A stretch of DNA of 64,000 nucleotides, taken from the NCBI RefSeq assembly GCF_000275725.1, contig NZ_AJTS01000038.1, positions 1-64,000 of the forward strand, given 5' to 3'. This document shows positions 1 to 8,819 of the stretch, piece by piece (positions within the stretch are counted from its first letter, which is position 1; the number at the start of each line of letters is the position of its first letter). Source of the stretch: Vreelandella stevensii S18214 (lineage in GTDB: Bacteria; Pseudomonadota; Gammaproteobacteria; Pseudomonadales; Halomonadaceae). The notes under the pieces are model-generated. The model saw nothing but the letters and a program-made list of their open reading frames with translations, ran no database searches and was not told where the DNA came from. The position numbers and the translations under genes were made by a program.

Positions 1-188
1 CAATCGAGGCCGGGCTAGGGGCGCTCTCGCGCCCCTCGCTATCCATCCTCGCACTAGAAGTACGAGGTTTTTCGCGATGTTCGATAAAAAGGCTTACTCC
101 CAACGTTGTCGGGAGTATAGACGGGAAAACAAAAATTTCAAATAAATCAATTATTTGCTAACGATAAGCCTAACAAGAGTGATTCGCG
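1..188. other. Intergenic DNA at left edge with one hairpin
   Basis: No convincing gene is visible here. Bases 17-36 form a perfect 8-bp hairpin (AGGGGCGC, loop tctc, GCGCCCCT) without a following T run, so it may be the 3' end of a transcript coming from outside the window. Bases from about 118 to 180 are AT-rich, unlike the surrounding sequence. Confidence 0.4.
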
Positions 189-395
189 TCATACGGCGTA
201 AGCGAGACTCATGTCGGCTTCGGCCCGCGCCACCTGAACCGCTTCACGGGTCAGCGACTTGGCATAGCAGGCGCATTTGCCGCACTGCGTGCCACAGCCG
301 GTAGCTTCACGCACTTCTCGCCAGCTGCGCGCTCCGTCGCTCACTTGCTGACGAATCTGATGGTCGGTTACTCCTTTGCACACGCATACGTACAT
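189..395 (-). CDS. bfd: Bacterioferritin-associated ferredoxin
   Basis: Small [2Fe-2S] protein of 68 residues. In the known family it binds bacterioferritin and reduces its core so that stored iron is released to the cytosol. The cluster ligands are visible as C4-x-C6 and C38-x2-C41, with 31 residues between the pairs as in other Bfd proteins, inside a BFD-like helix-turn-helix fold. Extra cysteines lie at 34 and 43. No bacterioferritin gene is adjacent in the window. A Fur-box-like site overlaps the predicted promoter (see 424-453), which fits iron-starvation induction. Identification is firm; regulation is inferred. Confidence 0.93.
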   Translation of the reverse strand: MYVCVCKGVTDHQIRQQVSDGARSWREVREATGCGTQCGKCACYAKSLTREAVQVARAEADMSLAYAV

Positions 396-423
396 AGCGC
401 CACCTCATACAAGACATGAGATG

Positions 424-453
424 AATGTAAATGATTCGCATACATCTTTTCAA
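424..453 (-). promoter_or_regulatory. Predicted bfd promoter overlapped by a Fur-box-like site
   Basis: On the minus strand a -35 TTGAAA (448-453) and -10 TACATT (424-429) are separated by 18 bases. Bases 426-440 (TGTAAATGATTCGCA) match the 7-1-7 Fur consensus TGATAAT-n-ATTATCA at 10 or 11 of 14 defined positions and cover the -10 and spacer, as expected for repression by Fe-Fur. A short dyad CTACT/AGTAG lies just upstream at 464-477. Confidence 0.6.
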
Positions 454-518
454 GTAGAAAACACTACTCTTTAGTAGCGATTCTTCTTGAGGCTCTGCTA
501 ATGGATAGCTAACCGATT

Positions 519-548
519 GACGAAAAGCTATTTTTCATCCTTTTCGTC
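519..548 (-). terminator. Hairpin downstream of the RDD gene
   Basis: Perfect 9-bp inverted repeat GACGAAAAG (519-527) and CTTTTCGTC (540-548) with a 12-base AT-rich loop, just past the stop of the minus-strand RDD gene. There is no clean T run after the stem, so termination is only a possibility; it could also be a protein-binding dyad. Confidence 0.35.
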
Positions 549-572
549 GCTCGAATTTTTTCATTATTTTTA

Positions 573-1058
573 TCACTTCTTGGGCAACACCACGGTTTCC
601 GTGCGCGATACGATGTCGGGCCAGCTTCTGCGCTGCCGGTCGAACAGCACCCACCAATAGCCCAGCCCCAGGGCGGCCAGCGACACCCAGGCCACCGCAC
701 AGCGAATCAGGCTCTGCTGCAAGGAGATGGCGTGCCCGTCCAGCGTTTGCACGCGAAGCCGCCAGGCCTGCATCCCCAGCGTCATGCCGCCACGTCGCCA
801 GGCATAGACGAAAAACAGCGTCACGAAGAACACCAGTATCAGCCGTAAGCTCCAGATGTCCAGCGCCGTCGTGCCGATTTCATCCGCCGTCTGGCCCAGC
901 ACGAAACGAAAGAACGCCAGATGGGCAACGGTGGCCGCAATCCAGATGGCCAGCACCAGAAAACCGTCGTAAATCATGGCGCCCAGACGGCGTCCCAGCC
1001 CCGCAGGCCACACGCTGTCTAACTGGGTGAAGCGTCTTGTATGGGTCACTCTTTCCAT
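573..1058 (-). CDS. RDD family membrane protein
   Basis: Protein of 161 residues with three hydrophobic segments at about 28-50, 70-88 and 118-138. It carries the RDD signature: the R23-R24/D31 region at the start of the first helix, and a C-terminal D-x-Q-R-R-S-W-P-D stretch near 140-148. The internal ATG at 1058 is preferred because AAAAGAGG precedes it at good distance; longer readings start inside the lptG 3' end. It lies 25 bases after lptG on the same strand, so it may be co-transcribed with the LPS export genes. The function of this family is not settled; ion or solute transport has been proposed for some members. Confidence 0.8.
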   Translation of the reverse strand: MERVTHTRRFTQLDSVWPAGLGRRLGAMIYDGFLVLAIWIAATVAHLAFFRFVLGQTADEIGTTALDIWSLRLILVFFVTLFFVYAWRRGGMTLGMQAWRLRVQTLDGHAISLQQSLIRCAVAWVSLAALGLGYWWVLFDRQRRSWPDIVSRTETVVLPKK

Positions 1059-1083
1059 CCTCTTTTCAATGCGTATACCCCGC

Positions 1084-2163
1084 TCAACCGTTGCGGCGCA
1101 GGAAGTAGATGCCCACCGCCGCACAGGCCAGGGTGGGCACTAGAACAGCCCAGACCGGCGAAAACCCGAACAGCGTGGAGGCCGGGGCCAGCAGGTCCTG
1201 TACGTACTTGAACAGCAGGCCGGTGACCACGCCATAGAAGACCCGCGTCCCTGCCGCCACGGTACGCAGCGGGCCAAACACGAAGGACGCCGCAATCAGT
1301 ACCAGCGAGCCCATGGTGAGCGGCAGCAGCACCTTCTGCCAGAAGTAGAGCAGCGGCTGGTCGGCCTGAAGCCCCTGGCTCTTGAGGAATTGGGCATAGG
1401 CCCAGAGTTCGCTGGGTGCCTGGCTCTGGATATCGCGCAGCAAGCGTTCCAGCTGCGTCGGCGTCAGGTTCGTGTCCCAGGCAGTCGTTGGCTGGTAGTC
1501 CGATTCGGTCCGAGCATCGTATATCCGGGTCGTGGTGACCTCTTCCAGCACCCAGGCACCCTCTTCCCAGTGCGCGCGCTGCGCATGGGTCGCCTCCACC
1601 AGCCGCCGCTCGTCGAAGCGGTAACGGGTCAAATCCAGCACCACGTTGTCGGCACGGATGGCGCCAAAACGGTAGACGCTGTCACCTTCGAACTGCCAGC
1701 CGCTGCGACTGGTCAGCATCGCGCCTTCGCCCTGGCGCTGCTCCAGCCGCCAGGCTTCGGCGTACTGTTCGGTGCGCGGGGTCACGAACTCGGCCACCAG
1801 CAGCACGACGACGACGACCAGCAGCACCGGCTTCATGACGCCCCATACGATACGCACCAGCGAGCGGCCCGCCGCCCGCATTACGGTCAGCTCGTTACTG
1901 GAGGCCATACTCCCCAGGCCAATCAGCGCGCCAATCAGCACCGCTACCGGCGCATACTGATAGAACCGCCAGGGCAGGCGCATGATCAGGTATAACAGCA
2001 CATCCAGAGCAGTGTAGTCGCCCTGGGTGTCGCTCAAGTCACCGATGTAGGCAATCGTGATATCCAGCCCCAGCAAGACACACTGCACGACGATAATGGC
2101 CGCCAGCACGTTGCGGGCAATATAGCGATCCAGTCGGTCAGCCCCCATCAACCCATTCAGCAT
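1084..2163 (-). CDS. lptG: LPS export ABC permease LptG
   Basis: One of the two transmembrane subunits of the LptB2FG transporter, which extracts lipopolysaccharide from the inner membrane and passes it to LptC. The protein has 359 residues, with an N-terminal group of helices, a periplasmic beta-jellyroll-like middle (about 130-260) and C-terminal helices. The cytoplasmic coupling-helix motif S-N-E-L-T-V-M-R-A-A-G is visible near residue 92. The ATG start overlaps the lptF stop by one base (TAATG) with GGAAAGG upstream, indicating translational coupling. Length and order are normal for the family. Confidence 0.95.
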   Translation of the reverse strand: MLNGLMGADRLDRYIARNVLAAIIVVQCVLLGLDITIAYIGDLSDTQGDYTALDVLLYLIMRLPWRFYQYAPVAVLIGALIGLGSMASSNELTVMRAAGRSLVRIVWGVMKPVLLVVVVVLLVAEFVTPRTEQYAEAWRLEQRQGEGAMLTSRSGWQFEGDSVYRFGAIRADNVVLDLTRYRFDERRLVEATHAQRAHWEEGAWVLEEVTTTRIYDARTESDYQPTTAWDTNLTPTQLERLLRDIQSQAPSELWAYAQFLKSQGLQADQPLLYFWQKVLLPLTMGSLVLIAASFVFGPLRTVAAGTRVFYGVVTGLLFKYVQDLLAPASTLFGFSPVWAVLVPTLACAAVGIYFLRRNG

Positions 2164-3242
2164 TAGCGCATTCCTTTCCGTTGCGAGTGCCATAGCAGCA
2201 AACAGCCCAAGGCCAGGAACAGGCCATGCACCGGCCACACGCCGATAGCCGCAGGCAGCGAGCCGCCGCCAATGGCATCCACCGCTGCCAGCAACAGGCT
2301 AAGATACGCGACATACAGAAACACTGCAGGCAGCAGCTTGGCAAATCGCCCCTGGCGCGGGTTCACCCGAGAAAGCGGCTGTGCCAGCAGGGCCAGCACG
2401 AAGACCATCAGCGGCAGGCCTACCCGCCACTGAAACTGCGCCTGGGCGCGGGGGCTTGCGTCGTTCCACAGCTCAAGGGTACTGGCATACTCAAGAGAAT
2501 CCAGCTCCTGACGGTCTCGGCTCAAACCCAGCCGCAGGGTATAGCGCTCGAAGGTCAGACGTTCGGCATTCAGAAGGCCTGGGGTGACGCCGTAGCGTTC
2601 ACCGTTTTCCAGCACCAGGAAGCGACTGCCGGTCTCGACGCTGGTTTCCTGGTAGCCCGACCCGGCCCGGGTCACGTAGCTGTGCGGCTGTTCGGCCCCC
2701 TGCCGCGCCTGTTCGTGCACCAGCACTTCCTGCATCTGTCGGCCATCGCTGCTGAAATCGGTGATGTACGCGGTACGCCCGCCGCCAAAATCCTGAAAAC
2801 GTCCGGGGGCCAGTACCGAGACGTCCAGGCGGCTGCGCTGCTCTTCCAGCGTGGTTGCGGTTTGCAAGGCCCCGGTAGGCGTCAGCCACAGGCTACACAG
2901 CCCCACCAGCACGGCCACCACGGAGGCGGGCAGCAGCGTCACCCGCAGCAGCCGGGTCGGGCTCATGCCACAGGCCACCATGACGGTGATTTCACTGTTC
3001 ATGTAGAGCTGGCCATACGCCAGCAGAATGCCGAGGAAAAACGACAGCGGCAGAATCAGCTCCATAAACCCGGGCAAATGGAACACCATCAGGCTGCCCA
3101 GAATCGTCACGGGAAAATCGCCCTCGGCCGCATCCGAGAAATAGCGGATGAACCGGCTACCCATGATCACCAGCAGCAGAATGCCTGCCACCGCAGACAT
3201 GGTCAGTAATACTTCACGAGTTAAGTACCGAAATAATATCAA
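2163..3242 (-). CDS. lptF: LPS export ABC permease LptF
   Basis: Partner permease of LptG in the LPS exporter. It has 359 residues with three N-terminal membrane segments, a periplasmic domain, and three C-terminal segments. The coupling motif N-S-E-I-T-V-M-V-A-C-G is present. The start is TTG at 3242, supported by GGAGAG five bases upstream. It is divergent from pepA with about 150 bases between the starts, the same arrangement as in many gammaproteobacteria. Confidence 0.95.
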   Translation of the reverse strand: MILFRYLTREVLLTMSAVAGILLLVIMGSRFIRYFSDAAEGDFPVTILGSLMVFHLPGFMELILPLSFFLGILLAYGQLYMNSEITVMVACGMSPTRLLRVTLLPASVVAVLVGLCSLWLTPTGALQTATTLEEQRSRLDVSVLAPGRFQDFGGGRTAYITDFSSDGRQMQEVLVHEQARQGAEQPHSYVTRAGSGYQETSVETGSRFLVLENGERYGVTPGLLNAERLTFERYTLRLGLSRDRQELDSLEYASTLELWNDASPRAQAQFQWRVGLPLMVFVLALLAQPLSRVNPRQGRFAKLLPAVFLYVAYLSLLLAAVDAIGGGSLPAAIGVWPVHGLFLALGCLLLWHSQRKGMR

Positions 3243-3390
3243 CGTACTCTCCGGCTAGCGGTACAGGTTGCCATGCAATGCGCCCGTGGCTTGGGTACAC
3301 TATTCATCGAATTGGATACACTGATCACACTGGTCGTAAATGACGGGGCATTATCCCGAATCACTCGTTGCTTGTCTTGTTGGAGACGTC

Positions 3391-4911
3391 ATGGAATTTT
3401 CCGTTCAGACCGCAAACCCAGCCAAAGCCGAAACGGCTTGTCTCGTTCTGCCTGTCTACAAGGATAGCGACTTACTCCCCGCTGTCGCCAAACTCGACGA
3501 TGCCAGCGAGCGGCTGATCGGCCAACTGCTGAGCCGCGGTGACTTCGACGCCGCCCTGGGCAATGTGCAGATGATTCCCTTTGCACCAGGGCTGGGCGCC
3601 GAGCGCCTGCTGCTGGTTGGGCTGGGAGAGCGCGGCAAATGCCAGGAAGCCGCTTTCCTCAAGGCACTGGACGCGGCCATGACAGCGCTGGTCAAGCTCC
3701 CCATCGATGAAGCCAGCGCTACCTTCACCGACGTGCCGCTGGAAGGCCGCGATGCCAGCTGGAAAGCGCGCAAGACCCTCGAAGCTGCCGAGCGTGCCCT
3801 CTACCGCTTCGATCACTTCAAGTTCGCGCCCGCCAAACCACCTACCCTGGCCAAGCTTCACCTGATCGTGACGGACGCCGCCGAAGGCCTGCTGGCCAAA
3901 CAAGGCGCCGCGTTGGGCTGCGCGATTGGGCAAGGCATCAACGTCACTCGCACCTTGGGCAACCTGCCCGGCAACGTCTGCACGCCCCGCTACCTGGCCG
4001 AACAGGCCGAAGCGCTGGGGCGCGATTCACAAGGTGCGCTGGCCGTCGACATCCTGGACGAGGAAGCGCTGGAAGCGCTGGGCGCTCACTCGCTACTTTC
4101 CGTGGGTCGCGGCAGCCGCGAACCCTCGCGCCTGATCGTGATGAAGTATCAAGGCGCCGAGGATGCCGACGAAGCGCCCCACGTGCTGATCGGCAAAGGC
4201 ATTACCTTCGATACCGGCGGCATCTCGCTCAAGCCCGGCGAAGGCATGGACGAGATGAAATTCGACATGGGCGGCGCCGCCAGCGTGTTCGGCACCGTCA
4301 AGGCCGTGCTGGCCATCAGGCCCAAACTCAATGTGGTGTTCATCGTCGCTGCGGCCGAGAACATGCCCGACGGCGCTGCCACCAAGCCGGGCGATATCAT
4401 CAAGACCCTGAAGGGCTTGAGCGTCGAAGTGCTCAACACCGATGCCGAGGGCCGTCTGGTGCTGTGCGATGCACTCACCTACGCCGAGCGCTTCACGCCG
4501 GCCAGCGTCGTGGATATCGCCACGCTGACCGGTGCCTGCATCGTTGCCTTGGGCCATCACGCCACCGGCCTGCTGGCCAATGACGACGACCTGGCCCTCG
4601 ACCTGCTGGACGCCGGGGAAACCGCCTGGGACCGCGCCTGGCACCTGCCGCTGTGGGACGAGTACCAGGAGCAGCTGGACTCCAACTTTGCCGACCTGGC
4701 CAACATTGGTGGCCGCCCAGCAGGCACCATCACGGCGGCCTGCTTCCTGTCGCGCTTCGCCGACCACTTCCCCTGGGCGCACCTGGACATCGCCGGCACA
4801 GCCTGGCACTCCGGCAAGCAGAAAGGCGCCACGGGTCGCCCGGTGGGTCTGCTGACCCAGTACCTGCTGGACCGTGAAGCCGACGCCCAAGTGGAAAACA
4901 GCGGCGAGTGA
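3391..4911 (+). CDS. pepA: Leucyl aminopeptidase (M17)
   Basis: Cytosolic hexameric dizinc or manganese aminopeptidase removing N-terminal residues from peptides; some PepA proteins also bind DNA. The M17 signature N-T-D-A-E-G-R-L is at residues 349-356, and upstream metal and catalytic elements (I-G-K-G-I-T-F-D-T-G-G, then K-F-D-M-G-G-A) are intact. ATG at 3391 follows TGGAGA and gives 506 residues, the normal length; the longer in-frame extension lacks a ribosome site. holC, its usual downstream neighbour, is displaced here by ilvE. Confidence 0.95.
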   Translation: MEFSVQTANPAKAETACLVLPVYKDSDLLPAVAKLDDASERLIGQLLSRGDFDAALGNVQMIPFAPGLGAERLLLVGLGERGKCQEAAFLKALDAAMTALVKLPIDEASATFTDVPLEGRDASWKARKTLEAAERALYRFDHFKFAPAKPPTLAKLHLIVTDAAEGLLAKQGAALGCAIGQGINVTRTLGNLPGNVCTPRYLAEQAEALGRDSQGALAVDILDEEALEALGAHSLLSVGRGSREPSRLIVMKYQGAEDADEAPHVLIGKGITFDTGGISLKPGEGMDEMKFDMGGAASVFGTVKAVLAIRPKLNVVFIVAAAENMPDGAATKPGDIIKTLKGLSVEVLNTDAEGRLVLCDALTYAERFTPASVVDIATLTGACIVALGHHATGLLANDDDLALDLLDAGETAWDRAWHLPLWDEYQEQLDSNFADLANIGGRPAGTITAACFLSRFADHFPWAHLDIAGTAWHSGKQKGATGRPVGLLTQYLLDREADAQVENSGE

Positions 4912-4973
4912 CGCCAAAACAGGCCAACAATGGTTGCCTTTCCGTAGCGCAACCGTTAAACCTGACAGCATAA

Positions 4974-5002
4974 GCGTGTGCCGGGGCTACCTCGGCACAC
5001 GC
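4974..5002 (+). other. Strong hairpin between pepA and ilvE
   Basis: Perfect 10-bp stem GCGTGTGCCG (4974-4983) and CGGCACACGC (4993-5002) with a 9-base loop. No T run follows, so it is either a 3' stabilising structure for pepA mRNA or a structured element in the ilvE leader. No leader peptide rich in branched-chain codons is apparent. Confidence 0.45.
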
Positions 5003-5062
5003 GATACCCCATACAACGCTTTTACGCCCTTCGGGGCCTGGCTCTAGCGGAGAGAACACGCC

Positions 5063-6184
5063 GTGCCCACAGCTTCAGATGCTCAGTTCGACTCACGTTT
5101 TGAAACGCTGCCCTCCAACCAGCCGGTAGCCGATGCGATTCGTAACAATATTCTGCAAAACCCAGGATTCGGTAAGCACTTCACCGACCACATGGCCCAC
5201 GTGCGCTGGACCATCGATGCCGACTGGCACGGCCATCAGGTGCGCCCCTACGGCCCGCTGACCCTGGACCCTGCCGCCTCTGTGCTGCACTACGGCCAGG
5301 AGATCTTCGAAGGCATCAAGGCGTACCGTCACGCCGATGGCTCGGTGTGGACCTTCCGTCCCGAGAAGAACGCCGAGCGTTTCCGCCGCAGTGCTCGCCG
5401 CCTGGCCCTGCCGGAACTCTCCGATGAAGACTTCCTCGGCTCGCTGAAAGCGCTGCTGGCCCAGGATCACGTCTGGGTACCCACCCCCGCCAACGACGCC
5501 GACGAGTGCAGCCTCTACCTGCGTCCGTTCATGATCGCTTCGGAAGCGTTTCTGGGCGTGCGTCCGGCCCACGAAGTCGATTACTACGTGATTGCGTCGC
5601 CCGCGGCGGCCTACTTCAAAGGCGGCATCGAGCCGGTCTCCATCTGGCTCTCTTCCCACTACAAGCGCGCGGCCCCCGGCGGCACCGGCTTTGCCAAGTG
5701 TGGCGGCAACTACGCGGCCTCCCTGGCAGCTCAAAAAGAAGCGGCTGCCAATGGCTGTAGCCAGGTGGCGTTTCTGGATGCGGCCGAGAACAAGTGGATC
5801 GAAGAGCTGGGCGGCATGAACCTGTTCTTCGTTTACAAGGATGGCCGCATCGTCACACCGCGCCTGACCGACACCATTCTCGAAGGCGTGACCCGCAACT
5901 CTATCCTGACCCTGGCCAAGGATGCGGGCCTGACGCCCGAAGAGCGCGCCATCAGCATCGACGAATGGCGCGAAGGCGCGGCCTCCGGCGAGATCACCGA
6001 AGTCTTTGCCTGTGGCACCGCCGCCGTGATCACGCCAGTGGGGGAACTGGTGACCGAAAACGAGCGTATCCGCCTGCAGGGTGACGGCAACAACGAAGTA
6101 GCCAAGCGCATCCGCAAGACGCTGCTCGACCTTCAGTATGGCCGCAGCGAAGACAAGTACGGCTGGCTGACCCGCCTGGTCTAA
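5063..6184 (+). CDS. ilvE: Branched-chain amino acid aminotransferase
   Basis: Class IV PLP-dependent aminotransferase of 373 residues, catalysing the last step of Leu, Ile and Val synthesis and the first step of their breakdown with 2-oxoglutarate/glutamate. The Schiff-base lysine is expected at K212 in A-K-C-G-G-N-Y. The class IV signature region (E-L-G-G-M-N-L-F-F-V through T-R-N-S) follows at about 250-280. Length matches the longer eukaryote-like BCAT subgroup rather than the roughly 310-residue E. coli type. The start is GTG with GGAGAG upstream. It stands alone between hairpins at 4974 and 6200. Confidence 0.92.
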   Translation: MPTASDAQFDSRFETLPSNQPVADAIRNNILQNPGFGKHFTDHMAHVRWTIDADWHGHQVRPYGPLTLDPAASVLHYGQEIFEGIKAYRHADGSVWTFRPEKNAERFRRSARRLALPELSDEDFLGSLKALLAQDHVWVPTPANDADECSLYLRPFMIASEAFLGVRPAHEVDYYVIASPAAAYFKGGIEPVSIWLSSHYKRAAPGGTGFAKCGGNYAASLAAQKEAAANGCSQVAFLDAAENKWIEELGGMNLFFVYKDGRIVTPRLTDTILEGVTRNSILTLAKDAGLTPEERAISIDEWREGAASGEITEVFACGTAAVITPVGELVTENERIRLQGDGNNEVAKRIRKTLLDLQYGRSEDKYGWLTRLV

Positions 6185-6199
6185 TCACACCGGGCTTTG

Positions 6200-6226
6200 C
6201 CCCCCGGCCGCTGCTCGGCCGGGGGG
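6200..6226 (+). terminator. Very stable GC hairpin after ilvE
   Basis: Perfect 11-bp stem of CCCCCCGGCCG and its complement around the loop ctgct, 15 bases after the ilvE stop. It has no T run, so Rho-independent termination is uncertain. It probably defines or protects the ilvE 3' end and isolates holC. Confidence 0.5.
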
Positions 6227-6254
6227 AGCACCGCCAGACTTCTGGAGCCATCCG

Positions 6255-6686
6255 ATGGCGCGTATCGATTTCTATATTCTTCCCGACACCACCCTCGACG
6301 CCCGCCTGCAGTTCGCCTGTAAACTGGCAGAGACCATCCATCGCAAAGGCTACCGCCTGCACCTGCACTGCGAAGACAAAGCGCTGGCCGAGCAGGCCGA
6401 CGACGCCCTGTGGCGCTTTCGCGACGATGCCTACCTGCCCCATGCGCTGGAAGACAGCGAGCTGGCGGCCAGCGTGCCCATCACTCTGGGCTGGCAGCGG
6501 TTGCCGGTGCCCACGGAAGCGACCGCGCTACTTAATCTGCACCCTGAGATCCCCGAGGGTTTCGAGCACTACGCCCGAGTCGCGGAAATCATCAACCAGC
6601 ACCAGCAGGTGCTGCTGGCCAAGCGCGCCTGCTGGCAGCGCTACAAGGCGCTGGGGCACGAGGTGGTGCCACACAAATTAGGCTGA
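6255..6686 (+). CDS. holC: DNA polymerase III subunit chi
   Basis: Clamp-loader accessory subunit of 143 residues that links the polymerase III clamp loader (through psi) to single-strand binding protein. The N-terminal R-I-D-F-Y-I-L-P and the central H-L-H-C-E-D-K-A and W-R-F-R-D-D-A-Y-L-P-H segments are typical of HolC. GGAG precedes the ATG. In many relatives holC sits between pepA and valS; here accessory genes separate it from both. Confidence 0.92.
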   Translation: MARIDFYILPDTTLDARLQFACKLAETIHRKGYRLHLHCEDKALAEQADDALWRFRDDAYLPHALEDSELAASVPITLGWQRLPVPTEATALLNLHPEIPEGFEHYARVAEIINQHQQVLLAKRACWQRYKALGHEVVPHKLG

Positions 6687-6767
6687 GGGCCAAGCGCTCC
6701 GAGCAACTCACCCCCTGCCGTCCTCCAACCATCATTCAATAACAACAACTCCAAGGATAGGCCCCCC

Positions 6768-7943
6768 ATGCCGTCAACTGTCCTGGCCCGCTGGCCGCTT
6801 GCCGTCATTGTCATTGCTCAGCTCTTTGGCACCTCGCTGTGGTTCAGCATCAACGGCGTTGGCCTAGCGCTGCAGGAAGCGGCGGGACTCAGCGAGCGCG
6901 ACCTGGGGCTGCTGACCATGGCCGTTCAAGCGGGCTTCATTACCGGCACGCTGGCCATCGCCACCACGGGCCTGGCGGACCGCGTACGGGCCAGCCAGCT
7001 GTTTGCCGTCTCGGCCGTGCTGGGCGCCGTGCTCAATGCCGCCTTCATTGGCGTGGTGGAGAGCCTCTCGCTGGCAGCCATGGCACGTTTCATGGTGGGG
7101 CTTTGCCTGGCAGGCATCTACCCACTGGGCATGAAGCTGGTGGTCAGTTGGACACCCCGCCATGCAGGCTCGGCACTGGGGTGGCTGGTCGGCATGCTGA
7201 CCCTCGGCATTGCCTCGCCGCACCTGCTGCGGGGCGTCACGCTGCATTTGCCCTGGCAGTGGCCGCTGCTGCTCTCCTCGGTGCTGGCGCTGCTGGCCGC
7301 CCTGCTGATTCTGCGGCTGGGCACTGGGCCCCACCTGCCTGCCAAGGCCTCGGCAGGCCGCCCCTGGGCAGGGCTTGCCGCCTTCAAACAGAAAGCTTTC
7401 CGCGCCGCGTCGCTGGGCTATTTTGGCCACTGCTGGGAACTCTACGCCCTGTGGGCGCTGGTCCCCTTGCTGGTGGCCAGAGAACTGGAACGGCTCAGCG
7501 CCGCCGCCAGCCTTCAGCCGTGGCTCAGCTTTGCCGTGATCGCGCTGGGCCTGCCCGGGTGTGTGCTGGCAGGCCGCTGGAGCCGTCGCATAGGCAGCGC
7601 AAAGGTGGCCTTCGTAGCGCTGGCGGTATCCGGCACCCTATGCCTTCTATACCCCCTGCTGGCGGGCCTTTCCCCAGGGTTCCTGCTGGTCCTGCTGGCG
7701 CTCTGGGGCATCAGCGTGATTGCCGACTCGGCGCAGTTTTCGGCCCTGGCGTCGGCCAGCGCGCCCCCCGAGCGGCTGGGTGCCGCCCTAGCCATGATGA
7801 ATGCCATCGGCTTTGCGCTGACCATCCCATCCATCGCGCTGGTAACGTCGCTATGGGAAAGCCAGGGGCCCTGGGTGATCTGGTGGCTACTGCCCGGCCC
7901 CGTGATTGGCCTGTTGACCATGCGCAGGCTGATCTTGCGCTGA
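6768..7943 (+). CDS. MFS transporter
   Basis: Major facilitator superfamily protein of 391 residues with about twelve hydrophobic segments and the usual two-bundle layout. The segment between helices 2 and 3 (G-L-A-D-R-V-R-A-S) is a motif A variant. The substrate cannot be read from sequence. AAGGATAGG lies before the ATG. It is 53 bases ahead of the type I secretion genes on the same strand, but nothing ties it functionally to them; drug or metabolite efflux is a guess only. Confidence 0.85.
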   Translation: MPSTVLARWPLAVIVIAQLFGTSLWFSINGVGLALQEAAGLSERDLGLLTMAVQAGFITGTLAIATTGLADRVRASQLFAVSAVLGAVLNAAFIGVVESLSLAAMARFMVGLCLAGIYPLGMKLVVSWTPRHAGSALGWLVGMLTLGIASPHLLRGVTLHLPWQWPLLLSSVLALLAALLILRLGTGPHLPAKASAGRPWAGLAAFKQKAFRAASLGYFGHCWELYALWALVPLLVARELERLSAAASLQPWLSFAVIALGLPGCVLAGRWSRRIGSAKVAFVALAVSGTLCLLYPLLAGLSPGFLLVLLALWGISVIADSAQFSALASASAPPERLGAALAMMNAIGFALTIPSIALVTSLWESQGPWVIWWLLPGPVIGLLTMRRLILR

Positions 7944-7996
7944 CGCACCGAGCTGGATTTGGTAAGGTGCGCGCTTGACGATATAAGGTGTGCCCC

Positions 7997-8788
7997 ATGA
8001 CCCTTGCAGCCCACTGGGAACCGCTGGACCCAAAACGCCACGGCGCATTGATGTGGCGACGTTTTACCCGTTACCACTTTGCCCGCCACACCCTTATGAC
8101 GCCCCTGGCCGATGCGGAGCTGCGGCATGCGGCTGCCTGTTTTCCAATGGCCTTCGTGAACGGTGATCAAGGGTGGCAAGCGGTGGCGCTGCTGAGCCTC
8201 GATGACACTCATAACCTGATGGTCGATGCCGACGGCCGCTGGCAAGCCGCTTACGTTCCTTCGGCCCTGCGCAGCCACCCCTTTGGCTTGCATCCCGACG
8301 CGCCGGGGCAACTCTGCATCGACACCCACTCCCCCTGTGTGGTCGAGGCCCTCGATGGCGAGCCGCTGTTTCAGCAACAGGGTGGCCTGGCACGCTTTCC
8401 GCAGCAAGTGCTGCGCTTTTTAACCCAGCGAGCGCAAGGCTGCCAGCGTGTTGCAAAGGCGCTTTCTGCCCTCGACCAGGCCAGGCTGCTCACCCCTTGG
8501 ACGCCAAAGGCCTACCAGGGGAGCGTGACGCTGCATCAAGTGAACGAAAGCGCCTGGCAATCACTTACCGACACACAATTGGGGCTTTTCTGGCAATTGG
8601 GGGCCGTGCCTTTGGTGTACGCTCAGTTGCAATCGCAGCACCAGATGGGGCGATTGCTGGCCTATCGACAGCGCCGCACTCCCCCCGCGCCGGCCGCCTC
8701 GCCTGCCGACACGTCTTCCACCCTGGCACAGTGGCAGGAAGCGCTGAACGATGAAGAGCAATACCACTGGCAAGACCCTCGTAAGTGA
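7997..8788 (+). CDS. SapC family protein
   Basis: Protein of 263 residues without signal peptide or membrane segments. It resembles the SapC family through the central N-L-M-V-D-A-D-G-R-W and A-Y-V-P-S-A-L-R-S-H-P-F segments and the following P-G-Q-L-C-I-D patch. In Campylobacter fetus sapC is the first gene of sapCDEF, whose other genes encode the type I secretion system for S-layer protein. Here too it directly precedes TolC-, ABC- and HlyD-type genes, so a role tied to that exporter or its cargo is a reasonable inference. The biochemical function of SapC is unknown. ATG at 7997 is chosen over the GTG nine bases upstream because AAGGTG then acts as ribosome site. Confidence 0.8.
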   Translation: MTLAAHWEPLDPKRHGALMWRRFTRYHFARHTLMTPLADAELRHAAACFPMAFVNGDQGWQAVALLSLDDTHNLMVDADGRWQAAYVPSALRSHPFGLHPDAPGQLCIDTHSPCVVEALDGEPLFQQQGGLARFPQQVLRFLTQRAQGCQRVAKALSALDQARLLTPWTPKAYQGSVTLHQVNESAWQSLTDTQLGLFWQLGAVPLVYAQLQSQHQMGRLLAYRQRRTPPAPAASPADTSSTLAQWQEALNDEEQYHWQDPRK

Positions 8789-8819
8789 GTGCTCGGCACC
8801 ACCTGGATCAGGAAAGTGT

